A stretch of 20,395 nt of DNA from CAYLHX01 sp964383675 (GTDB lineage: Bacteria > Patescibacteriota > Gracilibacteria > UBA1369 > LOWO2-01-FULL-3). Numbering within the stretch: position 1 is the stretch's first letter; each line of letters begins with the position of its first letter. Position numbers and translations under genes: made by a program. The notes beneath the pieces were generated by a model. The model saw only the letters and a list, made by a program, of their open reading frames with translations. It was not told where the DNA came from and made no database searches. Positions 14,699 to 20,395 of this stretch are shown here, in pieces. The stretch lies in NCBI GenBank assembly GCA_964383675.1, contig CAYLHX010000024.1, forward strand, positions 1 through 20,395, written 5' to 3'.

Positions 14699-15481
14699 AT
14701 GATTATCGATACGCATGCGCACCTGATGTTTGAGCAATTTAATGCTGATCTGGATGATGTTCTTTCGCGGGCACGGCAGGCGGGTGTGCAAAAAATGATA
14801 AATGTGGGATGTGGTGTTGAATCGTCTCGTCAGGCAGTAGAGATGGCCGCAAAATATTCTGATCTTTACGCCAGCGTGGGGATGCATCCCTATGAGGCTG
14901 ATCTCCTTGATGAGTCGATTTTGGCTGAATGGGAAAGGCAGATTATGGAGAATGAAAAGATTGTGGCTATTGGTGAGTGTGGGCTGGATTATGTGAAATC
15001 TACCGTGGACAAGGAGATTCAGAAGCGGGCTTTTTTGATGCAGCTGGAGCTGGCCAGGAGAACCGAGCTGCCGGTTATTATTCATAATAGGGGAGCGGAT
15101 GAGGATTGTTTAAAAATCTTAAGTGATTTTAATGCTGCTAACGCGTTGAGAGTTAATGCGGTTTTTCATTGTTACAGCAGTGACGCAAATTTTGCTCGGA
15201 GGGTTTGGCATGATGGCTACTATACATCTTTCACCTGCAATGTGACTTACTCAAGCTCCGAGGAGCTGCGGAAGGTGGTGGCAGAGGTGCCGATGGACCT
15301 CTTTATGGTGGAGACCGATTGTCCCTTTCTGGCTCCGCAAGATAAACGAGGGGAACGTAATGAGCCTTCTTTCGTTGTAGATGTGGTTAAGACTGTTGCT
15401 GAAGTTAAGAAAATCAGCTTTGAAGAAATTGCTCGAATATCTTCGGAAAATGCTTTGGGCCTATTTTTGAGAATGCATTAA
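14699..15481 (+). CDS. tatD: TatD-family metal-dependent DNase
   Basis: A TIM-barrel hydrolase of the TatD family; relatives are 3'-5' DNases or D-aminoacyl-tRNA deacylase-like enzymes, and the exact substrate cannot be told from sequence. The 260 residues carry the metal-binding motifs in order: DTHAH (4-8), GMHP (61-64), GECGLDY (92-98), HNR (129-131), FHCYS (156-160) and ETDCPFLAP (205-213). These supply the His, Glu and Asp ligands. The ATG follows a T-run with no SD. The gene is divergent from the aro leader, and its TAA overlaps the stop of convergent radA by 4 bases (TTAA, 15478-15481). Confidence 0.93.
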   Translation: MIIDTHAHLMFEQFNADLDDVLSRARQAGVQKMINVGCGVESSRQAVEMAAKYSDLYASVGMHPYEADLLDESILAEWERQIMENEKIVAIGECGLDYVKSTVDKEIQKRAFLMQLELARRTELPVIIHNRGADEDCLKILSDFNAANALRVNAVFHCYSSDANFARRVWHDGYYTSFTCNVTYSSSEELRKVVAEVPMDLFMVETDCPFLAPQDKRGERNEPSFVVDVVKTVAEVKKISFEEIARISSENALGLFLRMH

Positions 15482-16800
15482 GAGAATAGCTTCAGGGCGT
15501 TGCTGATTTCTTTGTGTTCCATGGGGCTGATGCAGTTTTTTAGTCCGAGCTTTTCACTTTCCTTCAGACGTTTTTCCATGTGGCTGACTTTTCTGAGTTC
15601 GCCGGACAGCCCGACTTCGCCGAAAATTGAGCTGTTCTTTGGCAGCGGTTTTTTCAGGAAGGAAGAGGCAATGGCCATTAGGACGGCCAAGTCGGCGGCG
15701 GGTTCGTTTAACTTGATCCCCCCTACGATGTTTACAAAAACATCCTGATTTTGGAGATTTAATTTGCCGTATTTTTCCAGCACGGCAATCAGGATTTGCA
15801 ATCTGTTTAAGTCAAAACCGTTGGCGGTTCTTTTGGGATAACCGAAGGGACTGGTGGATACGAGAGCTTGAACTTCAATAAGAAAGGGGCGAGTTCCCTC
15901 GATGGCTACGGCAATGGCGGAGCCGATTGAATCTTCTTTGCGTCCTTCCAGAAATTGCTCTGAAGGATTTTTAACTTCATCAAGGCCGTTTTCTCCCATC
16001 TCAAATATCCCCACCTCACTTGCGGAACCAAAGCGGTTTTTCGCTGTCTTTAAAATACGGAACTGGTGAAAGCGGTCGCCTTCCAGGTGTAGAACCGTAT
16101 CTACCAAGTGTTCCAGAACGCGCGGGCCTGCCAGGTCGCCACTTTTGGTGACGTGGCCGATGAGGATGATGGCGATGTTGGTTTGTTTTGCGAGCTCCAT
16201 TAATCTTTCCGTGCAATATCGGACCTGGTTTACGGAACCGGATTGAGAAGGAAGGTCGCAGCTGTTTATTACTTGAATTGAGTCGATGATGGCGAGTAGC
16301 GGTTTTTCTTCCTTGATGGTTTCGATAATTGTTTCCAAATTGAACTCATTGAGAGCTTTTAGATTTGCTTCCGTGGTTTTTAATCTTTGAGCTCTTTGGC
16401 TGATTTGTTCAACCGATTCTTCACCGGATATCAATAGCACTTGGCCTAATTTTGCGATATTGTTGGCAATTTGTAGAGTAAGGGTGGATTTGCCGATACC
16501 CGGTTCTCCGCTTAGGAGGGTGATGCTTCCTGGCACGATACCGGCCCCCATTACTCTATCGAATTCTAGAATGTTGGTTTTGATTCTGGAGACCTGGCCC
16601 TTAACTGCTGAAAGATTTAACGGCTTTTGAGCTTCTATTTTGGTGTCACGGGGAGTGGAGGACAGTTTTGATTTTTTGTCCGGAACTTTTATGGTCTCTT
16701 CGTGTAAGCTGTTCCAAGCTGAACAACTCGGACATTTTCCCGTCCAGTTATTGCTTTCATGAGAGCAATTTTGGCAAAGATAGATGGTTTTGAACTTCAT
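15478..16800 (-). CDS. radA: DNA repair protein RadA (Sms)
   Basis: RecA-like ATPase helicase that helps branch migration in homologous recombination and repair. The 440 residues show the full family layout: a C4 zinc finger (Cys9, 12, 23, 26), Walker A GEPGIGKST (98-106), the Walker B Asp at about 173 (LLAIIDS), the RadA-specific KNRFG (254-258) and a Lon-protease-like C-terminal domain. The C-terminal domain contains VFVNIVGGIKL and the GEVGLSGELR segment. The ATG is preceded by a well-formed promoter with a large palindrome in its spacer. There is no SD. The 3' end overlaps tatD by 4 bases. Confidence 0.96.
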   Translation of the reverse strand: MKFKTIYLCQNCSHESNNWTGKCPSCSAWNSLHEETIKVPDKKSKLSSTPRDTKIEAQKPLNLSAVKGQVSRIKTNILEFDRVMGAGIVPGSITLLSGEPGIGKSTLTLQIANNIAKLGQVLLISGEESVEQISQRAQRLKTTEANLKALNEFNLETIIETIKEEKPLLAIIDSIQVINSCDLPSQSGSVNQVRYCTERLMELAKQTNIAIILIGHVTKSGDLAGPRVLEHLVDTVLHLEGDRFHQFRILKTAKNRFGSASEVGIFEMGENGLDEVKNPSEQFLEGRKEDSIGSAIAVAIEGTRPFLIEVQALVSTSPFGYPKRTANGFDLNRLQILIAVLEKYGKLNLQNQDVFVNIVGGIKLNEPAADLAVLMAIASSFLKKPLPKNSSIFGEVGLSGELRKVSHMEKRLKESEKLGLKNCISPMEHKEISNALKLFS

Positions 16801-16826
16801 GAAAATATGGTAACTTTTACCCTTTT

Positions 16827-16855
16827 ATTGTAGGTGAGGGTACGCTCACCGTCAA
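16827..16855 (-). promoter_or_regulatory. Predicted radA promoter with palindromic spacer
   Basis: On the minus strand, TTGACG (16855-16850), an exact 17-base spacer and TACAAT (16832-16827) form a good promoter, with transcription predicted near 16820. The + strand sequence GGTGAGGGTACGCTCACC (16833-16850) is an 18-base palindrome with one mismatched pair. It fills the spacer and touches the -35 box. This position fits a repressor operator. It does not resemble the E. coli or Bacillus LexA box. The regulator is unknown. Confidence 0.6.
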
Positions 16856-16876
16856 GTGAAAATTGGAGTTGTTTGA

Positions 16877-18004
16877 TTAGTGAATTCCTGTGTAGATTTC
16901 TTCGTATTTCTCTGCCATTTTTTCGGCCGAGAAGTGTCCGAGGACGCGTTTTTTGCCTTCTTGAGCAAACTTTTCTCTTAGTTCCGGTTCTTGAATCAGT
17001 TTTTCTAGTGCTGAGGTGAGTTTGTCGCTGTTGCCCGGTTCTGTTAGGATGCCGGTTTTATTATGTTGGACTATTTCCGGAATGCCGCCGGTTTTGCTCG
17101 CCACCACCGGCAGGGGGGTGATCATGGCTTCCAAATTAACCAGCCCGAAGGCCTCTCTCAAAGAGGGAAGTACAAAGATGTTGGAGCTTTTAAGTAATTT
17201 TGGAATTTCTTTTTTCTTGCCCAAAAGTGCTACGTGTCTTTCCAGTTTTGAATGTTTGATTTGTTTTTCCAGTATGGCTTTTTCCGGGCCTTCGCCAATT
17301 ATTACCAGCTTAACGTTGTTGAATTTTTCGACAAGCCTCTCGACCGCTTCAATCAAAAATTTGAGGCCTTTTCTTTCATGGAGGGTTGCTATTGAGATAA
17401 TGATCAGGCTGTCTTCGTTGGCATAAAAAACTTCTTTTTTGACCTTTCGAATATCATTTTCGTTTATTGGTCTGAGTTGGGATTGCCACCAAGTCGTGTC
17501 GATGCCATTGTGGATGATGGTTATCTTCTCTTTGTGCTTTGGGTAAAGTTGGGCCAGTATCTCTTTGTTCTCATCGGAAACGGTAATGATTTTGGTAACA
17601 TTTTTCAGTGAGCGCCGTTTGAAAAGATTTTTGAAGGCGGGGAGTTTAAAAGGGTCGTGCTCTGTTGTGACAAGAGGGATTTTGCAACTTTTGGCTGCCA
17701 TATAGGCGTAGCGACAGCTGGCCGGATTCCAAACATGGGCGTGGAGAATATCGATCTGATGTTTTTTGATGATTTTTTTGAGCTGAAAGTAGTGATTGGG
17801 GTCGTGTTTGTGTTTTACATCCAGCCTTATGACCGATATCTCTTCTTTTTCAAAATTGTGGCACCAGGAATCTAGTTCGCGAAAGTTTGAAACGGCCAGG
17901 ATAGGTTGAAACTTATTTTTGTCCAAAAACTTTGCAAGCAGGAACATTTGGATTTCCGCTCCTCCAACCTGAGGGGTGTCGGTGTAAAATAGAATCTTTT
18001 TCAT
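16877..18004 (-). CDS. GT4-family glycosyltransferase
   Basis: A 375-residue GT-B-fold retaining glycosyltransferase, probably cytoplasmic or membrane-associated, that moves a sugar from a nucleotide-sugar to a lipid, polysaccharide or protein. The N-terminal half has the glycine-rich acceptor-side loop TPQVGGAE (10-17) and ILHAHVW. The C-terminal half has the family pattern HERKGL, VIIGEGPE (234-241) and the E-x7-E pair Glu284/Glu292 in REAFGLVNLEAM, then KTGGIPEIV. It is a single gene between radA and a divergent membrane protein, with no other envelope-synthesis genes beside it, so the acceptor cannot be predicted. A -10-like box close to the ATG suggests a leaderless or nearly leaderless mRNA. 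Confidence 0.9.
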   Translation of the reverse strand: MKKILFYTDTPQVGGAEIQMFLLAKFLDKNKFQPILAVSNFRELDSWCHNFEKEEISVIRLDVKHKHDPNHYFQLKKIIKKHQIDILHAHVWNPASCRYAYMAAKSCKIPLVTTEHDPFKLPAFKNLFKRRSLKNVTKIITVSDENKEILAQLYPKHKEKITIIHNGIDTTWWQSQLRPINENDIRKVKKEVFYANEDSLIIISIATLHERKGLKFLIEAVERLVEKFNNVKLVIIGEGPEKAILEKQIKHSKLERHVALLGKKKEIPKLLKSSNIFVLPSLREAFGLVNLEAMITPLPVVASKTGGIPEIVQHNKTGILTEPGNSDKLTSALEKLIQEPELREKFAQEGKKRVLGHFSAEKMAEKYEEIYTGIH

Positions 18005-18010
18005 TTTTGT

Positions 18011-18038
18011 AGTATATTCGGGAAGAAAATAACACCAA
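18011..18038 (-). promoter_or_regulatory. Predicted glycosyltransferase promoter, near-leaderless
   Basis: On the minus strand, TTGGTG (18038-18033), a 16-base spacer and TATACT (18016-18011) place the transcription start at about the A of the ATG at 18004. The divergent gene starts at 18043, so both promoters share 38 bases; TATATT (18013-18018) is a possible + strand -10 box overlapping this one. The octamer CGGGAAGA (18019-18026) also occurs at the gyrB promoter. Confidence 0.4.
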
Positions 18039-18042
18039 TATT

Positions 18043-19848
18043 ATGAAATTACCAACTATCTCTGATCTGGTTTCTGAAATTGTGAGAACTGTTAAACGAT
18101 TTCCACTTTCGATTTTGGTGGCGCTTATTGGAACTGCTTTTGGTATTGATCTGGTTCACGGTGAAGGGAATTTTGAGGCCGGTATTGTGATGACTGTGGT
18201 TTTTGCCTTGCCCTTTGTTTTGGCGGTGGAAATTTTCCTGGAGGCGCGAAAATATAAGGTGGGGACAAAAATGATTGGTAAGTCTTTGGCTCTCTTGATT
18301 GCAATGTGGTCTTGGTATGGCTTTTTTCAGTATAATGAAGATTGGCACGAAGCTCAGTATAGTTTGTTTTTGTTAATGGAGAGCTTGTCGTTCTTATTAT
18401 TGGCTTTTGCGCCTTATGTGCGTGGTAAAAGTAATAATGCTTTTTGGCAATACGTGCTTTCTTTGGTGGTGCGCTTTGCTTTGGCCTTTGTTTATTTTGC
18501 GGTTTTGTTTGGGGGGATTGCCTTATTTTTGGCTTCTGTCGATTTTCTTTTCGAGGTGACCATTGATTTCGAAGTCTATGCGGATGTGTGGGTGGTGATT
18601 GTGGGCATTTTGGCGGTTGGATTTTTCTTGGCGGGCGTGCCGAAGGATTTTGAGAAACTGGGAAAAAGTAGCGAATATCCAAAACCTTTGAGAGTTTTGG
18701 AGGAGTTTGTGGTGGTTCCTCTGGTATTTTTATATATGATTGTTTTATATGTTTATACCGGCAAGATCATTGTAACCTGGGATTGGCCGCACGGTGATGT
18801 GGCTTCCTGGATTATTGTTTTTTCTTTGGCGGGAGTTTTGGCTTATTTCGGAGCTCATTCAATTAAGTATAAATTTCAGCCTTATGTGGATTTTATGAAG
18901 AAATGGCTTTTCGCTTTTTTGATTCCAATGGCGATTATACTCTTTATGGCAGTTGGAATACGTATTAATGATTACGGCATTACGGAACCTCGTTATTTGA
19001 TTGTGGTTTATGGATTATGGCTGCTTCTTATGAGCTTTTACTTCATTTTTAGTAAAAATCGCTATTTGAAGGTTTTACCCATATCTTTGGCTGTGTTTAC
19101 TTTTGTTGCGGCTTTTGGTGGTCCTTTGAGCGCTTTTGAAGTTTCCAAGGCAAGTCAGCTCGATCGTTTGGAGGTTTTGTTTGAAGCGAACGGTATGCTG
19201 GTTGATGGCAAGGCTGTGACGGCCGAGGAGGGCAAGCTTTCCGAAGAAGATCAGCAGCAGATACAGAACATTGTTGAATATATAGTTTATAATCATGGTT
19301 ATGAAGTTTTACAGTCATATTTTGCTGAAGACTTAGCAATCTTACTTGATCAGTATTATAAATGGGATCAGGTTAATGAGATTTTGAGGCTAATTGATTT
19401 GGAGTATGCTTATTATTATAATGATTATTCAAAAAGTGGTGTGACATATCGTTATTTTGAGAGTGAGGTTTTTTGTGGTTATGAAAGTTGTTTGGTTGAG
19501 GTTGGTGGCTACGATTATTTTGCCGACTTCTATTTATATTCCATGGGGACGGAGTCTGTGAGTCTTTATAGCGGCGATCAAGAAAGTGCTTATGATGTTA
19601 TTTTTGATGAAGAGGGGGTTGTGGTGAAGGCGGGGGAAGAGGTGTTGGTGATATTCAGTTTTGAGTTTTTTGCGGATGCCGAAGCTACAGATGATAATGA
19701 TTTTTCCATGGAAGATTTGACAGTTGAGTTTGAGACCAATGAGGTGTCCGGAAAGATTTTGATCGAAAGTGGCAGTTTGATTTTTAGGGATGGAAAATAT
19801 GATGGGGTGGAGTCTATTGGCGGAATGATTTTGATCGATGAAAAATAG
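18043..19848 (+). CDS. DUF4153-like multi-pass membrane protein
   Basis: A 601-residue protein with about 11 hydrophobic helices in residues 18-366 and a soluble, acidic, Tyr-rich C-terminal part of about 235 residues. The segment GIRINDYGITEPRYLIV, followed by PISLAVFTFVAAFGGPLSAF and then VSKASQLDRL, matches the pattern I associate with DUF4153 proteins, best known from Bacteroidota. Their function is not established. The C-terminal region (after about 370) has repeated Tyr-Asp-rich beta-like stretches and two Cys (in VFCGYESCLVEV), which could form a disulfide if it faces outward. The start ATG has no SD. The gene diverges from the glycosyltransferase, so an envelope role is plausible but unproven. 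Confidence 0.75.
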   Translation: MKLPTISDLVSEIVRTVKRFPLSILVALIGTAFGIDLVHGEGNFEAGIVMTVVFALPFVLAVEIFLEARKYKVGTKMIGKSLALLIAMWSWYGFFQYNEDWHEAQYSLFLLMESLSFLLLAFAPYVRGKSNNAFWQYVLSLVVRFALAFVYFAVLFGGIALFLASVDFLFEVTIDFEVYADVWVVIVGILAVGFFLAGVPKDFEKLGKSSEYPKPLRVLEEFVVVPLVFLYMIVLYVYTGKIIVTWDWPHGDVASWIIVFSLAGVLAYFGAHSIKYKFQPYVDFMKKWLFAFLIPMAIILFMAVGIRINDYGITEPRYLIVVYGLWLLLMSFYFIFSKNRYLKVLPISLAVFTFVAAFGGPLSAFEVSKASQLDRLEVLFEANGMLVDGKAVTAEEGKLSEEDQQQIQNIVEYIVYNHGYEVLQSYFAEDLAILLDQYYKWDQVNEILRLIDLEYAYYYNDYSKSGVTYRYFESEVFCGYESCLVEVGGYDYFADFYLYSMGTESVSLYSGDQESAYDVIFDEEGVVVKAGEEVLVIFSFEFFADAEATDDNDFSMEDLTVEFETNEVSGKILIESGSLIFRDGKYDGVESIGGMILIDEK

Positions 19849-19917
19849 CTAAAAAATAATTGCAACTTTTCTTGCAAGTAGCGCGCATAAATGTTAACTT
19901 TTTGCTTGCGTTTTTAT

Positions 19918-19993
19918 GGGTCAGTAGCTCAGTCGGTAGAGCAGTTGCCTCTTAAGCAATTGGCCGTGGGTTCGAGTCCCACCTGACCCACCA
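19918..19993 (+). tRNA. tRNA-Lys (anticodon CUU)
   Basis: A complete 76-base cloverleaf including encoded CCA: acceptor GGGTCAG/CTGACCC, D arm GCTC/GAGC, anticodon stem GTTGC/GCAAT with loop CTCTTAA, T arm GTGGG/CCCAC with TTCGAGT, and discriminator A. The anticodon CTT reads AAG, and the body resembles E. coli tRNA-Lys. A possible promoter lies upstream (TTGCAA at 19872-19877, 17-base spacer, TAACTT at 19895-19900). A minus-strand ORF over the tRNA encodes the familiar spurious GLEPTANCLRGNCS peptide and is not a gene. Confidence 0.97.
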
Positions 19994-20010
19994 TAGTAGT
20001 AGCGAGTTTT

Positions 20011-20070
20011 GCGGTCCGGAGCGAAGACGTGGCGAGCGTTGTGAGACTTCGTCGTAGCGCAGGACGCCGC
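20011..20070. other. GC-rich potentially structured stretch after the tRNA
   Basis: This is part of a 323-base gap (19994-20316) without a recognised gene. Bases 20011-20070 are clearly richer in G and C than the flanking DNA and can fold back: GCGGTCC (20011-20017) with GGACGCCGC (20062-20070, bulged), and inside it GCG-aa-GACG (20021-20029) with CGTC-gta-GCGC (20050-20060). It could be an untranslated RNA, a repeat element, or simply folded spacer. No conserved RNA family was recognised. Confidence 0.35.
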
Positions 20071-20104
20071 TCAAGAAATTTGCCGCGGTCAGCAGGAGAA
20101 GGTT

Positions 20105-20145
20105 GTTTTTTCAAGTGGGAGCCAGCGAGATCCGCTTGAAAAAAC
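20105..20145. repeat. Long inverted repeat, possible bidirectional terminator
   Basis: GTTTTTTCAAG (20105-20115) and CTTGAAAAAAC (20135-20145) are a perfect 11-bp inverted repeat. The stem can be lengthened by four pairs that include G-T wobbles, with a 19-base or shorter loop. The A/T runs are within the stem, so termination in either direction is possible but not certain. Confidence 0.55.
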
Positions 20146-20157
20146 GTTTTAAATTTA

Positions 20158-20187
20158 TTAAAAGTTGTCCCTGGGGACAACTTTTAA
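20158..20187. terminator. Perfect 13-bp hairpin with CTGG tetraloop
   Basis: TTAAAAGTTGTCC (20158-20170) and GGACAACTTTTAA (20175-20187) pair without mismatch around CTGG. A GC-rich top and A/T base with TTTT on both sides make it look like a two-way intrinsic terminator that separates the tRNA unit from the following gene. No long unpaired T-run follows, so strength is uncertain. Confidence 0.6.
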
Positions 20188-20283
20188 AGTTCGGCTTAGT
20201 CGTATTCCCCCCTTTTGTTAGCCGTTTTATGGTCGTGTGTCGAGTTCCGGCCACTATTTTGTTTTTATTTTTCTGCTGACTGT

Positions 20284-20289
20284 TACAAT
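20284..20289 (+). promoter_or_regulatory. Possible -10 box of the last gene
   Basis: TACAAT lies 27 bases before the ATG at 20317. The only -35-like match is TTGTTT (20259-20264) at 19 bases, which is weak. CACCTCC (20290-20296) downstream is the reverse complement of an SD core, not an SD. Confidence 0.3.
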
Positions 20290-20316
20290 CACCTCCATAT
20301 TTTTAACATAACAATT

Positions 20317-20395
20317 ATGACAGCATTATCAGGAGCACCAGCTGGATCAGGGGAAGAGCCTACGGCAATTGATGCACAACTTGTCGCAGATCCCG
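20317..20395 (+). CDS. Start of a truncated gene of unknown function
   Basis: An ATG opens a frame that stays open to the window end (26 full codons). The peptide begins MTALSGAPAGSGEEPTAIDA, a low-complexity Ala/Gly/Ser/Pro/Glu start without a signal peptide or membrane segment in the visible part. There is no SD. A promoter-like box and a strong upstream hairpin support this as the beginning of a new transcription unit. The family cannot be identified from so little sequence. Confidence 0.5.
   Translation, partial: MTALSGAPAGSGEEPTAIDAQLVADP

Noticed and set aside
19929..20180. Minus-strand ORF of 83 codons over the tRNA
   Set aside because: It reads the tRNA-Lys antisense and contains the well-known spurious GLEPTANCLRGNCS peptide; the rest covers hairpin spacer.
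1..20395. CRISPR array, IS element, prophage or toxin-antitoxin pair
   Set aside because: No regularly spaced direct repeats, transposase, integrase, phage structural gene or small paired toxin-like ORFs were seen on either strand.
1..20395. UGA recoding as in Gracilibacteria
   Set aside because: No conserved ORF contains an in-frame TGA, and aroA ends at TGA where the family normally ends.

Overview
The window reads as ordinary chromosomal DNA from a bacterium with compact, moderately AT-rich DNA and almost no intergenic space. Several traits suggest a Patescibacteria/CPR-type organism, possibly Peregrinibacteria-like, although no marker here settles it. PrmC has NLPY in place of NPPY, start codons mostly lack a Shine-Dalgarno (SD) sequence, genes overlap at their ends, and two large proteins have no recognisable function. 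The standard genetic code applies. Of 17 visible stop codons, 12 are TAA, 4 are TAG and one is TGA. The TGA ends aroA inside an ATGA overlap, and no conserved ORF is interrupted by TGA.

Layout, left to right. Positions 2-2278 hold the end of a large acidic protein of unknown function. Next, on the + strand, come gyrB, rpsU (bS21), prmC and prfA, so most of this block serves DNA topology and translation. nadB (minus strand) meets prfA tail to tail and diverges from trhP, a U32-family tRNA hydroxylation gene. From 14.7 kb back to 9.4 kb, the minus strand carries an aromatic-biosynthesis operon: aroF-type DAHP synthase, aroB, aroA, an MFS transporter and aroK, most joined by overlapping stops and starts. 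tatD (+) diverges from that operon. radA (-) and a GT4 glycosyltransferase (-) follow. Then come a DUF4153-like membrane protein (+), tRNA-Lys(CUU), a 323-base structured gap without a recognised gene, and the start of a truncated gene.

The most interesting element is the leader of the aromatic operon (about 14.46-14.67 kb, minus strand). A promoter is followed by a 30-codon ORF with eight Phe/Tyr/Trp codons in an 11-codon run. Its stop codon lies inside the first of three mutually exclusive pairing segments, and the last segment ends in a U-tract. This is the architecture of trp/phe-type ribosome-mediated attenuation, here tuned to all three aromatic amino acids and placed ahead of DAHP synthase, the entry enzyme. 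DAHP synthase also carries an N-terminal ferredoxin-like domain that in relatives binds feedback inhibitors, so control is probably two-layered.

A second pattern concerns translation. Of all the genes whose start is visible, only rpsU has a clear SD, and that SD is a full-length match to the canonical 16S tail. This resembles the bS21 autoregulation described in Bacteroidota. The neighbouring trhP gene makes a tRNA modification that in E. coli needs prephenate, a product downstream of the aro operon, which gives a possible metabolic link. Smaller signals are a palindrome filling the radA promoter spacer, a terminator whose T-tract abuts the prmC ATG, possible leaderless mRNAs, and strong hairpins after the tRNA.
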